DNA from: Betaproteobacteria bacterium
GTDB lineage: Bacteria; Pseudomonadota; Gammaproteobacteria; Burkholderiales; Usitatibacteraceae
Direction: 5' to 3'
Assembly (NCBI GenBank): GCA_016720855.1
Contig: JADKJU010000001.1
Span: 1,558,445 to 1,622,444 of the forward strand
DNA length: 64,000 nt
Below are positions 1 to 8,643 of this stretch, piece by piece. Below the pieces are notes generated by a model. It ran no database searches. It was not told the DNA's origin and was given only the letters and a program-made list of their open reading frames with translations. The position numbers and the translations under genes are program-made. Numbering within the stretch: position 1 is the first letter of the stretch; each line of letters opens with the position of its first letter.

Positions 1-672
1 GAGGTATCCCGCGCCGCGCATGGTCTCGACGTGGCTGTCGTGGCCGCTGGCCGAAAGCGCCTCGCGAAGGCGGCGGATGTGGACGTCCACGGTGCGGTCC
101 TCGATGAATACGTGGTCGCCCCACACGTGGTCGAGGATCTGCGCGCGGTTGTACACGCGATCGGGGTGGGTCATGAAAAAGTGCAGCAGCTCGAACTCGG
201 TAGGGCCCATCCTGAGCGTTGCATCGCCTCCCTTCACGGTGCGCGAGGCTGGGTTCAGGACGAGGCCCCCGATCGCCACCTGTTCCTGGGTGAGCTGGGG
301 CGCGCGGCGGCGCAACACCGCCTGGATGCGCGCATCGAGCTCGCGCGGCGAGAAGGGCTTCGTCACGTAATCGTCGGCGCCGCTCGCCAGCCCCTCGACC
401 TTGTCATCGTCGCCGGCCCGGGCGGTCAACATGATGATCGGCACTTCCCGCGTCCGCGATTCGGCGCGAAGCCTGCGGGCGATCGCAGGTCCGTTCCCGT
501 CGGGCAGCATCCAGTCGAGCAGGATCACGTCCGGAAGCGCGGCGCCCAGCTCCCGGTACGCCTCCTCGGCGTTGACGGCGCCACGAACCTCGTAGCCGTT
601 CTTTCGCAGGCTTGCGGCGATCAGCACCTGGATGGACGGCTCGTCCTCGACGACGAGGATGTCGGCCCCCAT
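1..672 (-). CDS. phoB: PhoB-type response regulator (3' end cut by window edge)
   Basis: DNA-binding response regulator of the OmpR/PhoB family; by context the phosphate-starvation activator. The visible 224 residues hold a receiver domain with the acidic pair E9/D10, phospho-acceptor D53, T83 and K105 (in DDYVTKPF), then a winged-helix DNA-binding domain that reaches VDVHIRRLREAL and breaks off at GAGYL at the window edge, a few residues before the usual end. The ATG shares one base with the phoU stop (TGATG), so the two genes are translationally coupled; a PhoR kinase would be expected beyond the left edge. Family assignment is firm; the specific name PhoB rests on the phoU neighbour. Confidence 0.93.
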   Translation of the reverse strand, partial: MGADILVVEDEPSIQVLIAASLRKNGYEVRGAVNAEEAYRELGAALPDVILLDWMLPDGNGPAIARRLRAESRTREVPIIMLTARAGDDDKVEGLASGADDYVTKPFSPRELDARIQAVLRRRAPQLTQEQVAIGGLVLNPASRTVKGGDATLRMGPTEFELLHFFMTHPDRVYNRAQILDHVWGDHVFIEDRTVDVHIRRLREALSASGHDSHVETMRGAGYL

Positions 673-1373
673 CAGCTCCGGGCCTCGCGCTCGAGCTCCT
701 CGAGCGGGATGTGGCGCACGTCGCGGCCCTTCGCCACATAGATCACGTTCTCTGCGATGTTCTTGGCGTGATCGCCTATGCGCTCGAAGGCCTTCGCGAT
801 CCACAGGATGTTGAGCGAGATGGAGATGGTGCGCGGGTCTTCCATCATGAACGTGATGAGCTCGCGCAGGATCGAGCGGAATTCCGAGTCGATCGCGGCG
901 TCCTCGGCGATCACCCGCGAGGCGGCGGCAGCATCGAGCCGCGCGAAGGCGTCCAGCGAGCGGCGCAGCATCCCGATCGCGATCTCGGACACGTGCGCGA
1001 CGGCCGTGAGCGGGATGCCGGTCACGACGTGGCCCGAGTGGATCTCGCGGGCCGCACGCGCGATCTTGGCGGCCTCGTCGCCGATGCGCTCCAGGTCCGT
1101 CACGGTCTTGCTCATGGCGAGGATCAGGCGCAGGTCGGAGGCGGCCGGCTGCCGGCGGACGATGATCTGCCCCAGGTCGTTGTCGATGGCGATCTCGAGC
1201 TCGTTCGCCTTGCGGTCGTTGGCGACGACGGCGTCGAGCCGGGCGATTTCGCCGCCGAGGTGCCCGTCCACGGCGGCGCGGACCTGGGCTTCCACGAGGC
1301 CCCCCATCTGCATCATCCGCGAGCGGATGGCCCCGAGGTCCTGGTCGTACTGCTTGCTGACGTGATCGTTCAT
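672..1373 (-). CDS. phoU: Phosphate-specific transport accessory protein PhoU
   Basis: Cytosolic regulator that links the Pst phosphate importer to PhoR/PhoB signalling and keeps the Pho regulon off when phosphate is plentiful. The 233 residues match the usual PhoU length and contain the two tandem helical PhoU repeats with acidic metal-binding signatures, seen as ERIGDEAAKIA in the first half and ERIGDHAKNIAE in the second. The start is supported by a GGAGGAG ribosome site before the ATG. It is the upstream gene of phoB here; no pst genes are in view. Confidence 0.95.
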   Translation of the reverse strand: MNDHVSKQYDQDLGAIRSRMMQMGGLVEAQVRAAVDGHLGGEIARLDAVVANDRKANELEIAIDNDLGQIIVRRQPAASDLRLILAMSKTVTDLERIGDEAAKIARAAREIHSGHVVTGIPLTAVAHVSEIAIGMLRRSLDAFARLDAAAASRVIAEDAAIDSEFRSILRELITFMMEDPRTISISLNILWIAKAFERIGDHAKNIAENVIYVAKGRDVRHIPLEELEREARS

Positions 1374-1454
1374 GGCGCTCCTCCCCCGGGAGGATAGCCC
1401 GCCCGTGTGACAGTTGCGTGACGCAGGCGTCGCACTGCCGGTCCAGGACGCGGT

Positions 1455-3131
1455 TCAGCCCTTCCGGGCCAGGGCGGCGGCCCGTATCGCATCCAGCGTC
1501 GTGTTGGGCGTGATGGCCTGCGGGTCGATTCGCACCTCGATGACGGCAGGCTTTCCCGATGCCACGCAGCGCTCGAAGGCGGGGCCGAACTGGGCGGTCT
1601 CCTCGACGATCTCGCCCACCGCACCGAACGCGCGCGCATAGGCCGCGAAATGGGGGTTCACGAGATCGGTGCCGTGCGTGCGCCCGGGGTAGTGCTTCTC
1701 CTGGTGCATGCGGATGGTGCCGTACATGCCGTTGTTCACGATGACGACGACGATAGCCGCTCCGTACTGGACGGCCGTGGCGAGTTCCTGCCCGGCCATG
1801 AGGAAGCAGCCGTCGCCGGCGAAGGCGACCACGGTGCGCTGCGGCTCCGCGATCTTCGCGGCGATGGCCGCGGGCACGCCGTAGCCCATCGCCCCCGACG
1901 TAGGTGCGAGCTGCGTGCGAAATCCCGTGTAGCGGTGGAAGCGGTGCAGCCACGTGGCGTAGTTGCCGGCGCCGTTGGTGAGGATCGCATCCTCCGGGAG
2001 GTGCCTGTCCAGCCAGTCCACGATGTCCCACATCTGGACCTTGCCGGGCATCTCGCGGCGCGCGGTCCAGGCCAGGAAATCCGCCCTGGCCTCGGCCACG
2101 CTGGCCTTCCACGCCGAGGCATCCACGGGCACCATCGCCGCCGCGGCGCGCGCGAAGCGGCCCATCGACGAGAGGACGGGCAGCTCGGCCTGGTAGACGC
2201 GGCCCAGTTCCTCGGCGCCGGCCATCACGTGCACGAGCTTCTGCCGGGGCACCGGGGAATCGATGAGGGTGTAGCCGCTCGTCGTCATCTCGCCCAGGCG
2301 CGCGCCCACCGCCAGCAGCACGTCGGCGGTGCGCACGCGCTCGCCGAGGATGGGATTGATGCCGATGCCCACGTCGCCCACGTAGTTGTCGTGGCGGTTG
2401 TCGAAGAGGTCCTGGAAGCGGAATGCGCAGGAGACGGGGAGGTGGTTGGCCTCGGCGAACTTGCGCAAGTCCGCGCAGGCGTCCTTCGACCACCCGCTGC
2501 CGCCCAGCACCAGCAGCGGCCGCTTGGCCGAGGCCAGCAGCTCGCGCAGGCGCTCGAGTTCGCTTGCGCCCGGCTCGGCATGCACCGGCGTGTACGGGCG
2601 CGCATCCGCCACGGCCGCTTCGGCGAAGAGGACGTCCTCGGGCAGCGCCAGCACCACCGGCCCGCGCCGGCCCGACATCGCCACGGTAAAGGCTCGGTTC
2701 AGGTACTCGGGAATGCGCTCGATGGAATCGATGCGCGCGGCCCACTTGGCCAGCGGCGCGAACATCGCGGTGAAGTCGACTTCCTGGAACGCCTCGCGGT
2801 CGCGGAATTCCGAGCCCACGTCCCCCACGAGCAGGATCATCGGCGTCGAATCCTGGAAGGCGGTGTGCACGCCCACCGACGCCTGCGTGGCGCCCGGGCC
2901 GCGCGTCACGATGCAGATTCCCGGGCGGCCCGTGAGCTTTCCGTGCGCCTCCGCCATGTTGGCCGCGGCCGACTCGTGCCGGCAGACCACCAGCTTCAGC
3001 CTGGCGCGATGCTCGTGGATCGCGTCGATCACCGGCAGGAAACTCTCGCCCGGGACGCAGAAGGCCGTGTCGGCGCCGTGGACGAGGAGTTGCTCGACGA
3101 GGATACGCCCGCCCTGCCGCTTGATGCTCAA
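1455..3131 (-). CDS. Thiamine-diphosphate enzyme, acetolactate-synthase-like large subunit
   Basis: Member of the ThDP-dependent decarboxylase/acetolactate synthase superfamily, 558 residues from a TTG start that overlaps the stop of the upstream TraB-family gene (TTGA). Three-domain order is visible: N-terminal pyrimidine-binding domain with catalytic glutamate E53 (in CRHESAAANMAEA), central domain, C-terminal ThDP domain with GDG near 439-441 and NN near 466-467. No small regulatory subunit gene lies nearby and the protein is not in an ilv operon, so it may be a catabolic ALS-like, benzoylformate-type or related decarboxylase rather than the biosynthetic IlvB/IlvG. Substrate is unknown. 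The TTG start is chosen because it is the first codon of the conserved N-terminus and gives coupled translation. Confidence 0.85.
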   Translation of the reverse strand: MSIKRQGGRILVEQLLVHGADTAFCVPGESFLPVIDAIHEHRARLKLVVCRHESAAANMAEAHGKLTGRPGICIVTRGPGATQASVGVHTAFQDSTPMILLVGDVGSEFRDREAFQEVDFTAMFAPLAKWAARIDSIERIPEYLNRAFTVAMSGRRGPVVLALPEDVLFAEAAVADARPYTPVHAEPGASELERLRELLASAKRPLLVLGGSGWSKDACADLRKFAEANHLPVSCAFRFQDLFDNRHDNYVGDVGIGINPILGERVRTADVLLAVGARLGEMTTSGYTLIDSPVPRQKLVHVMAGAEELGRVYQAELPVLSSMGRFARAAAAMVPVDASAWKASVAEARADFLAWTARREMPGKVQMWDIVDWLDRHLPEDAILTNGAGNYATWLHRFHRYTGFRTQLAPTSGAMGYGVPAAIAAKIAEPQRTVVAFAGDGCFLMAGQELATAVQYGAAIVVVIVNNGMYGTIRMHQEKHYPGRTHGTDLVNPHFAAYARAFGAVGEIVEETAQFGPAFERCVASGKPAVIEVRIDPQAITPNTTLDAIRAAALARKG

Positions 3132-4033
3132 AGCTGCTTCACCAGGTAGCCGCGCTTGCGCAGGATCTCCACCAGCCCGCGCGGGCCGGCGAGGTGGAGG
3201 GCGCCCACGGCCACGAACACCCGTTCGCGGCCCTGCAGGAGCCACGCCTCGATCTTGTCCGCCATGGCGGCGTGGCGCGACCAGATGAACTTCTCCTCGA
3301 TGTCCTTCGCGCCCGGCACGCTTTCGTTGTACGCGCGCACCACTTCCAGCAGAAGAGCGGGGTCGCCCGCCTGCCAGGCATTCACCAGGCCCGTGATCTG
3401 GTCGCCCGTGACGCCGCTTTCGACCGCGCGCACCGTGCCTTCGAAGGCCTGCAGACCCTGCTCGTCGGTGAGGGAGTCCATGAGCGCAGCCTGCGCCGGC
3501 GCACCCTCGAGCTCGAAGATGGGCTTCTTCGCCTCGCGGGCCCGGCCGATGAGGTGGACGTCCACGCCGTACTGCGGCAGGTAGCCTTGCCGTCCCCATT
3601 CCGCGAACGCGAGCAGGGAGGCGGCAAAGAAAGGCTTGAGCTGCGCAACCTGCGGCTCTGGAATCCCGAAGCGCTCGAGCAGCTTGCGGAAGCGCTCGTA
3701 CAGGGGCGCGGGGACGCGGTTCGAGAGCCTGTCGGGGGGCTTGAGGAGCATGGTGGACGCGCCCTTCGACATCGCCTCGGCGTTCGTGACGTCGGCCTCG
3801 ATGGCAAGCACCTGGGAATCGGCGAACGCCTGCTGCACCGGTTCGGGGAGCGGAAAAAAGTTGTTCTTGCCCGCATGCACCGTGCCGAAGAGATAGACGC
3901 GGTTGGTGAGGGAGGACACCTCCCAGAGGTAGTGGCGCGCCGCTGGCGTGATGGGCGGCGAGGTGGCCGTCTGCGCGCCGACCGCGGGCGGCAAGGCAAG
4001 CGTGGCGGTGACAAGTAGCGTTGCGAGGCGCAT
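3128..4033 (-). CDS. TraB/GumN family protein, exported
   Basis: 301-residue protein with a cleavable signal peptide (MRLATLLVTATLAL... ending near AVGAQ) followed by a TraB/GumN domain. Family landmarks are seen: the early YLFGTVHAGK segment with the conserved His, then a C-terminal FVAVGALHLAGPRGL block. The family is related to the Tiki metalloproteases, but a bacterial substrate is not established. The ATG at 4033 is preferred to an in-frame TTG 30 bases upstream because it places the signal peptide at the very N-terminus. The downstream ThDP enzyme starts on its stop codon, so the two are co-translated. Confidence 0.85.
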   Translation of the reverse strand: MRLATLLVTATLALPPAVGAQTATSPPITPAARHYLWEVSSLTNRVYLFGTVHAGKNNFFPLPEPVQQAFADSQVLAIEADVTNAEAMSKGASTMLLKPPDRLSNRVPAPLYERFRKLLERFGIPEPQVAQLKPFFAASLLAFAEWGRQGYLPQYGVDVHLIGRAREAKKPIFELEGAPAQAALMDSLTDEQGLQAFEGTVRAVESGVTGDQITGLVNAWQAGDPALLLEVVRAYNESVPGAKDIEEKFIWSRHAAMADKIEAWLLQGRERVFVAVGALHLAGPRGLVEILRKRGYLVKQL

Positions 4034-4148
4034 CGGGATTCCGCAGGTGTCGGAGATACGCAATTCTAAGCCCTCGACGGACTGTGCGCCGCCGCCGAGG
4101 CACTGGCCGGCGAGCCGGGGTTCGCGGCCGCCCAGGCGTGCCCGCGCC

Positions 4149-4757
4149 CTACTTCGCGTTCGGCGCCCAGGCGCTCGCCGGGGGTTCGAAGGGCGCCATC
4201 GGGATCTCCTCGTAGCAAACCTCGAGGATCTCCAGCTCTTCCCGGCCGCCGGGGGTGACCAGCGACACCGTGTCGCACTCGCGCGCCTTGATGAGCGCGC
4301 GCGCCACGGGCGAGATCCAACTGATGTAACCCTTGCCCAGGTCCGTCTCGTCGAGGCCCACGATCCTCACCGTCGTCTCCTCGCCGCCCGCGCGGCAGTA
4401 GGTGACGGTGGCCGCGAAGAAAACCTGGTCGGTCACCTCGCGCGTGGCGGGATCCACCACCTCCGCGTTTTCAAGGCGCTTGGTGAGGTAGCGGATGCGC
4501 CGGTCGACTTCGCGCAGGCGCCGCTTGCCGTACTGGTAGTCCGCGTTCTCGGACCGGTCGCCGTTGCGCGCGGCCCAGGAAACCACGTTCGTGACCGACG
4601 GGCGTTCCACCTTCACGAGGTACGACAGCTCGTCGCGCATGCGCCGCCAGCCGTGCGGGGTCATGTAGTTCTTGGCGCCGGCCGGAATCGGATTCGCTTC
4701 CTCGATGTCGTCGAGGTCGTCGTCCGCGTCGCTTTCCCTGGTGAATGCCTTGCTCAC
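4149..4757 (-). CDS. greB: GreA/GreB family transcript cleavage factor
   Basis: Binds in the RNA polymerase secondary channel and stimulates cleavage of backtracked transcripts. From a GTG overlapping the marC stop (GTGA) it is 202 residues, longer than usual GreB (about 160) through an acidic N-terminal extension (ESDADDDLDDIEEANP). The coiled-coil domain carries the DxxE-type tip region in NGDRSENADYQYGKRRLREV and the GreB-like pair VTYCRAGGEETTVRIVG and YISWISPVARAL in the C-terminal FKBP-like domain. GreB is preferred over GreA because of these sequences. The gene is the second of a two-gene unit with marC. Confidence 0.9.
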   Translation of the reverse strand: MSKAFTRESDADDDLDDIEEANPIPAGAKNYMTPHGWRRMRDELSYLVKVERPSVTNVVSWAARNGDRSENADYQYGKRRLREVDRRIRYLTKRLENAEVVDPATREVTDQVFFAATVTYCRAGGEETTVRIVGLDETDLGKGYISWISPVARALIKARECDTVSLVTPGGREELEILEVCYEEIPMAPFEPPASAWAPNAK

Positions 4758-5353
4758 GAGAGCCCTTTCACGAACTCCCTGATGCCCGCCAGCAGCATCT
4801 CCACTGCGATCGCCGTGAGGATGAGCCCCATCAGCCGCTCGATCGCGTGCATCGCGTGATCGCCCAGCCAGCGGTGCAGCTTCGTGCCGGCGAGGAGCAC
4901 GACGGTCGTGAGGACCATCGTCACCGTGATGGCGGCCGCCCACATGCCCACCTTGGCCGGATCGCGCGAAGCCATGAGCATCACCGTCGCCAGCGCGGAG
5001 GGGCCTGCGATGAGCGGGATGGCCAGCGGGACGATGAAGGGCTCCACGCCCGCCTCGCCGCCGAACGTCCCGTCGAGCCTGGCGAACACCATGCGGATGG
5101 CGATCATGAAGAGAATCACGCCGCCCGCGATCGAGAGCGAGGTCTGCGACAGGTGCAGGAGGGCGAGAAAGGATTGACCGCCGAACATGAATGCCAGCAG
5201 CAGCCCGTAGGCGATGAGGCACTCGCGGACCACGACGTGGCGACGGCGCGGCTCCGCCACGCCGCCCAGCATCGCGTTCACCAGCGGCATGTTGCCGAAG
5301 GGGTCGGTGACCAGCGTGAGGATGATCACCGCCGACAGGAATTCGTTGTTCAT
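4754..5353 (-). CDS. MarC family integral membrane protein
   Basis: 199-residue inner-membrane protein with about six hydrophobic segments, the size and profile of the MarC/UPF0056 family. Family marks include the TDPFGNMPL stretch near the N-terminus and PLAIPLIAGPSA in the middle. Members were once linked to multiple-antibiotic resistance, but a transport substrate is not known. It precedes and overlaps greB. Confidence 0.9.
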   Translation of the reverse strand: MNNEFLSAVIILTLVTDPFGNMPLVNAMLGGVAEPRRRHVVVRECLIAYGLLLAFMFGGQSFLALLHLSQTSLSIAGGVILFMIAIRMVFARLDGTFGGEAGVEPFIVPLAIPLIAGPSALATVMLMASRDPAKVGMWAAAITVTMVLTTVVLLAGTKLHRWLGDHAMHAIERLMGLILTAIAVEMLLAGIREFVKGLS

Positions 5354-5426
5354 CGCGATCGCGTTTCCAAGCCATGCATTTTACGCCTCGCAGGAGTGCG
5401 GCCGCCCCGCGTGCGAAAATGGCGCC

Positions 5427-6308
5427 GTGAACGCCCCGGCCGCGCCCGCCCCTACCCGCATCGAAACGCTCGCCTTCCTGTGCCTGCTGGCCGGCGGCTG
5501 CGCGATCGCCTTCGCCCCGATCTTCGTGCGGCTCTCGGACACCGGGCCGGTGGCGAGCGCTTTCTGGCGCACGGCCCTCGCCACGCCTCTCCTCTGGGTT
5601 TGGGCGCTGCGGACGGATCCGAAGCCCGCACCCGTCCCCATCGGCGCCCTTGCCGGCGCCGGCATCTTCTTCGCCTGCGACCTTGGCGTCTGGCACTGGT
5701 CGATCCTGTACACCTCGGTGGCCAACTCGACGCTGCTCGCCAACCTCGCCCCCATCTTCGTCACGCTCGCGGGCTGGGTGCTCTACCGGCAGCAGGTCAC
5801 GCGAACCTTCCTCGTGGGCATGGTGGCGGCCATCGCGGGCATGTTCATCCTCGTGGGCCCCAACTTCGCCATCGGCGGCACGCGTCTCGCGGGCGACGCG
5901 CTGGGCGCGCTCACGGCCGTGTTCTACGCGGGTTACATGCTCTCCATCAAGGTGGCGCGCGATGCCGGCGCCTCGACTGCGCGGCTGATGGCGTGGAGCA
6001 CGACGATCACCGCAATCGCCCTCCTGCCGGTTGCCGTCCTTTCCCCGCAGCCCATGCTGCCGCAGGCGGCCACGGGCTGGTGGGTGCTGCTCGGGCTCGC
6101 GCTCGTGAGCCAGATCTTCGGGCAGGGAATCATCGCCTACGCCTTCGCGCACCTGCCCGCGTCGCTGTCTTCCGTGAGCCTGCTCATCCAGCCCGTGATG
6201 GCGTCGATCTTCGCGTGGGCCCTCTTCGGCGAGGCGATCGGGACGGCCCAGTTCGTGGGCGGTGCGGTAGTGCTCGCGGGAATCTGGCTGGCGAAGCGCG
6301 GAAGCTGA
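5427..6308 (+). CDS. EamA/DMT family transporter
   Basis: 293-residue inner-membrane protein with about ten predicted membrane helices arranged as two EamA repeats, typical of drug/metabolite exporters such as RhaT- and YdcZ-like permeases. The GTG start at 5427 is chosen because it begins the first repeat (LAFLCLLAGGCAIAFAP); no good ATG exists nearby. A second-repeat signature PASLSSVSLLIQPVMAS is clear. It is divergent from marC-greB and convergent with the acyl-CoA dehydrogenase. The substrate cannot be told from sequence. Confidence 0.9.
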   Translation: MNAPAAPAPTRIETLAFLCLLAGGCAIAFAPIFVRLSDTGPVASAFWRTALATPLLWVWALRTDPKPAPVPIGALAGAGIFFACDLGVWHWSILYTSVANSTLLANLAPIFVTLAGWVLYRQQVTRTFLVGMVAAIAGMFILVGPNFAIGGTRLAGDALGALTAVFYAGYMLSIKVARDAGASTARLMAWSTTITAIALLPVAVLSPQPMLPQAATGWWVLLGLALVSQIFGQGIIAYAFAHLPASLSSVSLLIQPVMASIFAWALFGEAIGTAQFVGGAVVLAGIWLAKRGS

Positions 6309-6311
6309 GCG

Positions 6312-7468
6312 CTATTTCGCGCCGGTGCCGAAGGCATCCAGACCCAGCAGCTCCCGTCCGATCACCAATTGGTTGATCTGGGTGGTGCCATCCGGAATCG
6401 TCAGCATCCGCGCGTCCCGGAAGTGGCGCTCCAGCGGAAACTCCCGGGTGAGCCCGTAGGCGCCATGCACCTGGATGGCTCGGGAGGTGATCCGCACCAC
6501 GGCCTCGGTGGCGTAGGCCTTGGCCATGGCCGCCTCGAGATTGCAGCGTACGCCGGCCTCGATCAGGCCGAGCGCCCGGTGGACCAGCAGCCTTGCGGCA
6601 TGCAGTTCCGTCGCCATTTCCGCGACCAGCTCCTGCACCAGCTGGTGGGCGCCGATCGGCTTGTCGAACTGCATTCGCTCCTTCGCATAGCGGATCGCCG
6701 CCTCCAGCGCCGCCTGTCCGATCCCCAGCGCCAGGATGGAAATGAAGATGCGTGCGCGTTCGAATCCGCGCATCGTCTCCCGAAGCCCGGCGCCGACTCC
6801 ACCGATGATGTAATCCCGGGATATCCACGTGTCGTTGAACGCGATCTGGCCGAGAGACCAGCTGGTGAGGCCCAGCTTGGAGATCTCCCGCGTCTCGATG
6901 GCATGTTCGCGGGGGTCGACGAGGAACATCGTGAACTCCTGCGGACCGGTGAGTGCGGTGAGCATGATCACGTCGGCGATGGGCGCATTGGAGATGAATG
7001 TCTTTTCTCCGTTGATCCGATAACCCTCGCCATCCGCAACGGCGCGGGTGCGCATGGCCCGCACGCCGGAGCCCCCCCCGGGCTCGGTCACCGCGGAGCA
7101 GCCGATCAGTTGCCCCGACAGCATCCCGGGAGGTAGCGCTCCCTCATGGCCTCGCTGCCGCCGCGAAAGATCTTCATCGCCGCGCCCTCGTGAACGTAGC
7201 ACAGGCCCGCCAGGTCGGCGCTCACGCGGGCAAGTTCCTCGTAGAGCAGGCCGCTCGACACGTAGCCGATGCCGAGCCCCCCGCCGGTCTCGGGGACCCA
7301 CCCGTTTCCGATCCCGTATTCGCCGACCGCCGCCAGAAGCTCGTGGGCGACCGGCTTTGGAAACACCACCTCCGGATGGCGGGCGACGACAGGGGCGATG
7401 TCGCGCTCCAGGAAGCGTCGAAAACTCTCGACGGCGAGTTTCTGCTCGGGTGTAGGCTCGAAATTCAC
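6312..7468 (-). pseudogene. Acyl-CoA dehydrogenase broken by a single-base frameshift
   Basis: FAD-dependent acyl-CoA dehydrogenase, last gene of the tctC operon. The first ~115 codons run from a GTG overlapping the CoA-transferase stop (GTGA) to ...MRERYLPG, after which the frame hits TGA at 7108-7106. The rest (SGQLIGCSAVTEPGGGSG through DGTTQINQLVIGRELLG) is intact in the next frame. Joining the parts needs one extra base at about 7122-7130, in or beside a short G run on the coding strand. The rejoined protein is about 385 residues, normal for the family, with the flavin-binding CSAVTEPGGGSG block and the C-terminal QVHGAYGLTREFPLERHFRD block. Either a true inactivating deletion or a consensus error. 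Confidence 0.88.
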
Positions 7469-8643
7469 GATGGGATTCCCGAAGCGCCGGCCGGCGTGGA
7501 TGCCGGCAACCAGTCCGCCATGATTTGATGCGCGTGCTCGTCCAGCATCGGGGGCGCCGACCAGCCATCCGTGACCTCGAAGCCCGAGTACTTCACGGCA
7601 GGCCCGAGGGTGGGCACGCTGCCGTAGACCGGATGCTCGAGGTTCATCCGCATGCCACGGTGCAGCACCTGGGGATGATCGAACACCTGCCGCATGTCGT
7701 TCACGTGCGAACAAGGCACCTTGGCGGCTTCCATCCTGGCGACGAGATCCTGCGTGCCATGCTTTCGCACCTCGGCATCCAGGACGCCGTACACGGCATC
7801 CCGGTGTTCGACCCGCGCCGCCAGCGTGGCGAAACGGGGATCGTCCAGGAGGTCGAGCCGTCCGATGACCTCCAGGAACGGCTTGAAGACCGACTCGTAT
7901 CCTGCTCCGATCACCACCATGCCGTCTTTCGTATCGAAGACCTTGTAGGGAACGATCTGGGAATGCTCGGAACCCCACCGCTCGCGAACGTGGCCCGACA
8001 CCAGGTATTCGAGCCCGGCATCGACCAGGAAGGCCACCTCGCCTTCCAGCAGGCTGGTCTCCACGCGCTGCCCGAGCCCGCACAGCTGCCGACGATAGAG
8101 CGACACCGCGATCGCGCTGTAGGCATTCAGGCCGCAGACGAGATCGAAGATGGACGTCCCGACCTTGATCGGCCTGCCTCCGCGCTCGCCGGTAATGCTC
8201 ATGAACCCGCCGATCGCCTGGACCGTCAGGTCGAAGGCCCCCTTGTCGGCATCCGGCCCGTCGGCACCCAGGCCCGAAAGAGAGGCGTAGACCAGCCCGG
8301 GGTTCGATTGCGCCAGTTCCTCGTACCCCAGGCCGAGCCGAGGCATCACCTCCGGGCGGAAGTTCTCCACGATCACGTCAGCTCGTCCGGCCAGGCACCG
8401 CAGACGCTCGAGATCGTCCGGCTTCTTCACGTCGAGAACGATCGAGCGCTTGTTGCGGTTGGCGGCGAGAAAGGTCATGCCCATGCCGTGGTGGAACGGC
8501 GGACCCTGGCTTCTGACCGGGTCTCCACCCGGCATCTCCACCTTCACCACGTCCGCTCCATGGTCGCCCAGGAGCATCGTGCAATACGGTCCTGCGTAGA
8601 TTCGCGTGAAATCGAGGACCCGGATTCCAGCCAGGGGCTTCAT
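7465..8643 (-). CDS. CaiB/BaiF class III CoA-transferase
   Basis: 392-residue family III CoA-transferase that moves CoA between a donor acyl-CoA and a carboxylate. The N-terminus shows the family pattern GIRVLDFTRIYAGPYCTMLL, then DVVKVEMPGGDP with the aspartate region before the catalytic site, and NRNKRSIVLDVKKPD; YASLSGLGADGPDADKGAFD follows in the middle. The ATG overlaps the stop of the upstream dehydratase gene (ATGA) and its stop overlaps the GTG of the acyl-CoA dehydrogenase. By context it activates the product of the UxaA-family dehydratase, probably using succinyl-CoA or a similar donor; this is inference. Confidence 0.93.
   Translation of the reverse strand: MKPLAGIRVLDFTRIYAGPYCTMLLGDHGADVVKVEMPGGDPVRSQGPPFHHGMGMTFLAANRNKRSIVLDVKKPDDLERLRCLAGRADVIVENFRPEVMPRLGLGYEELAQSNPGLVYASLSGLGADGPDADKGAFDLTVQAIGGFMSITGERGGRPIKVGTSIFDLVCGLNAYSAIAVSLYRRQLCGLGQRVETSLLEGEVAFLVDAGLEYLVSGHVRERWGSEHSQIVPYKVFDTKDGMVVIGAGYESVFKPFLEVIGRLDLLDDPRFATLAARVEHRDAVYGVLDAEVRKHGTQDLVARMEAAKVPCSHVNDMRQVFDHPQVLHRGMRMNLEHPVYGSVPTLGPAVKYSGFEVTDGWSAPPMLDEHAHQIMADWLPASTPAGASGIPS

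Noticed and set aside
31..741. Long open frame on the plus strand opposite phoB
   Set aside because: High-GC antisense shadow; the minus strand carries a clear response regulator with all key residues.
1650..3149. 500-codon plus-strand frame opposite the ThDP enzyme
   Set aside because: Low-complexity His/Arg/Gly-rich product with no domain; the opposite strand has a complete enzyme.
4149..6152. Very long minus-strand frame extending greB upstream
   Set aside because: Upstream part is antisense to the EamA gene and in another frame of marC; GreB starts at the GTG at 4757.
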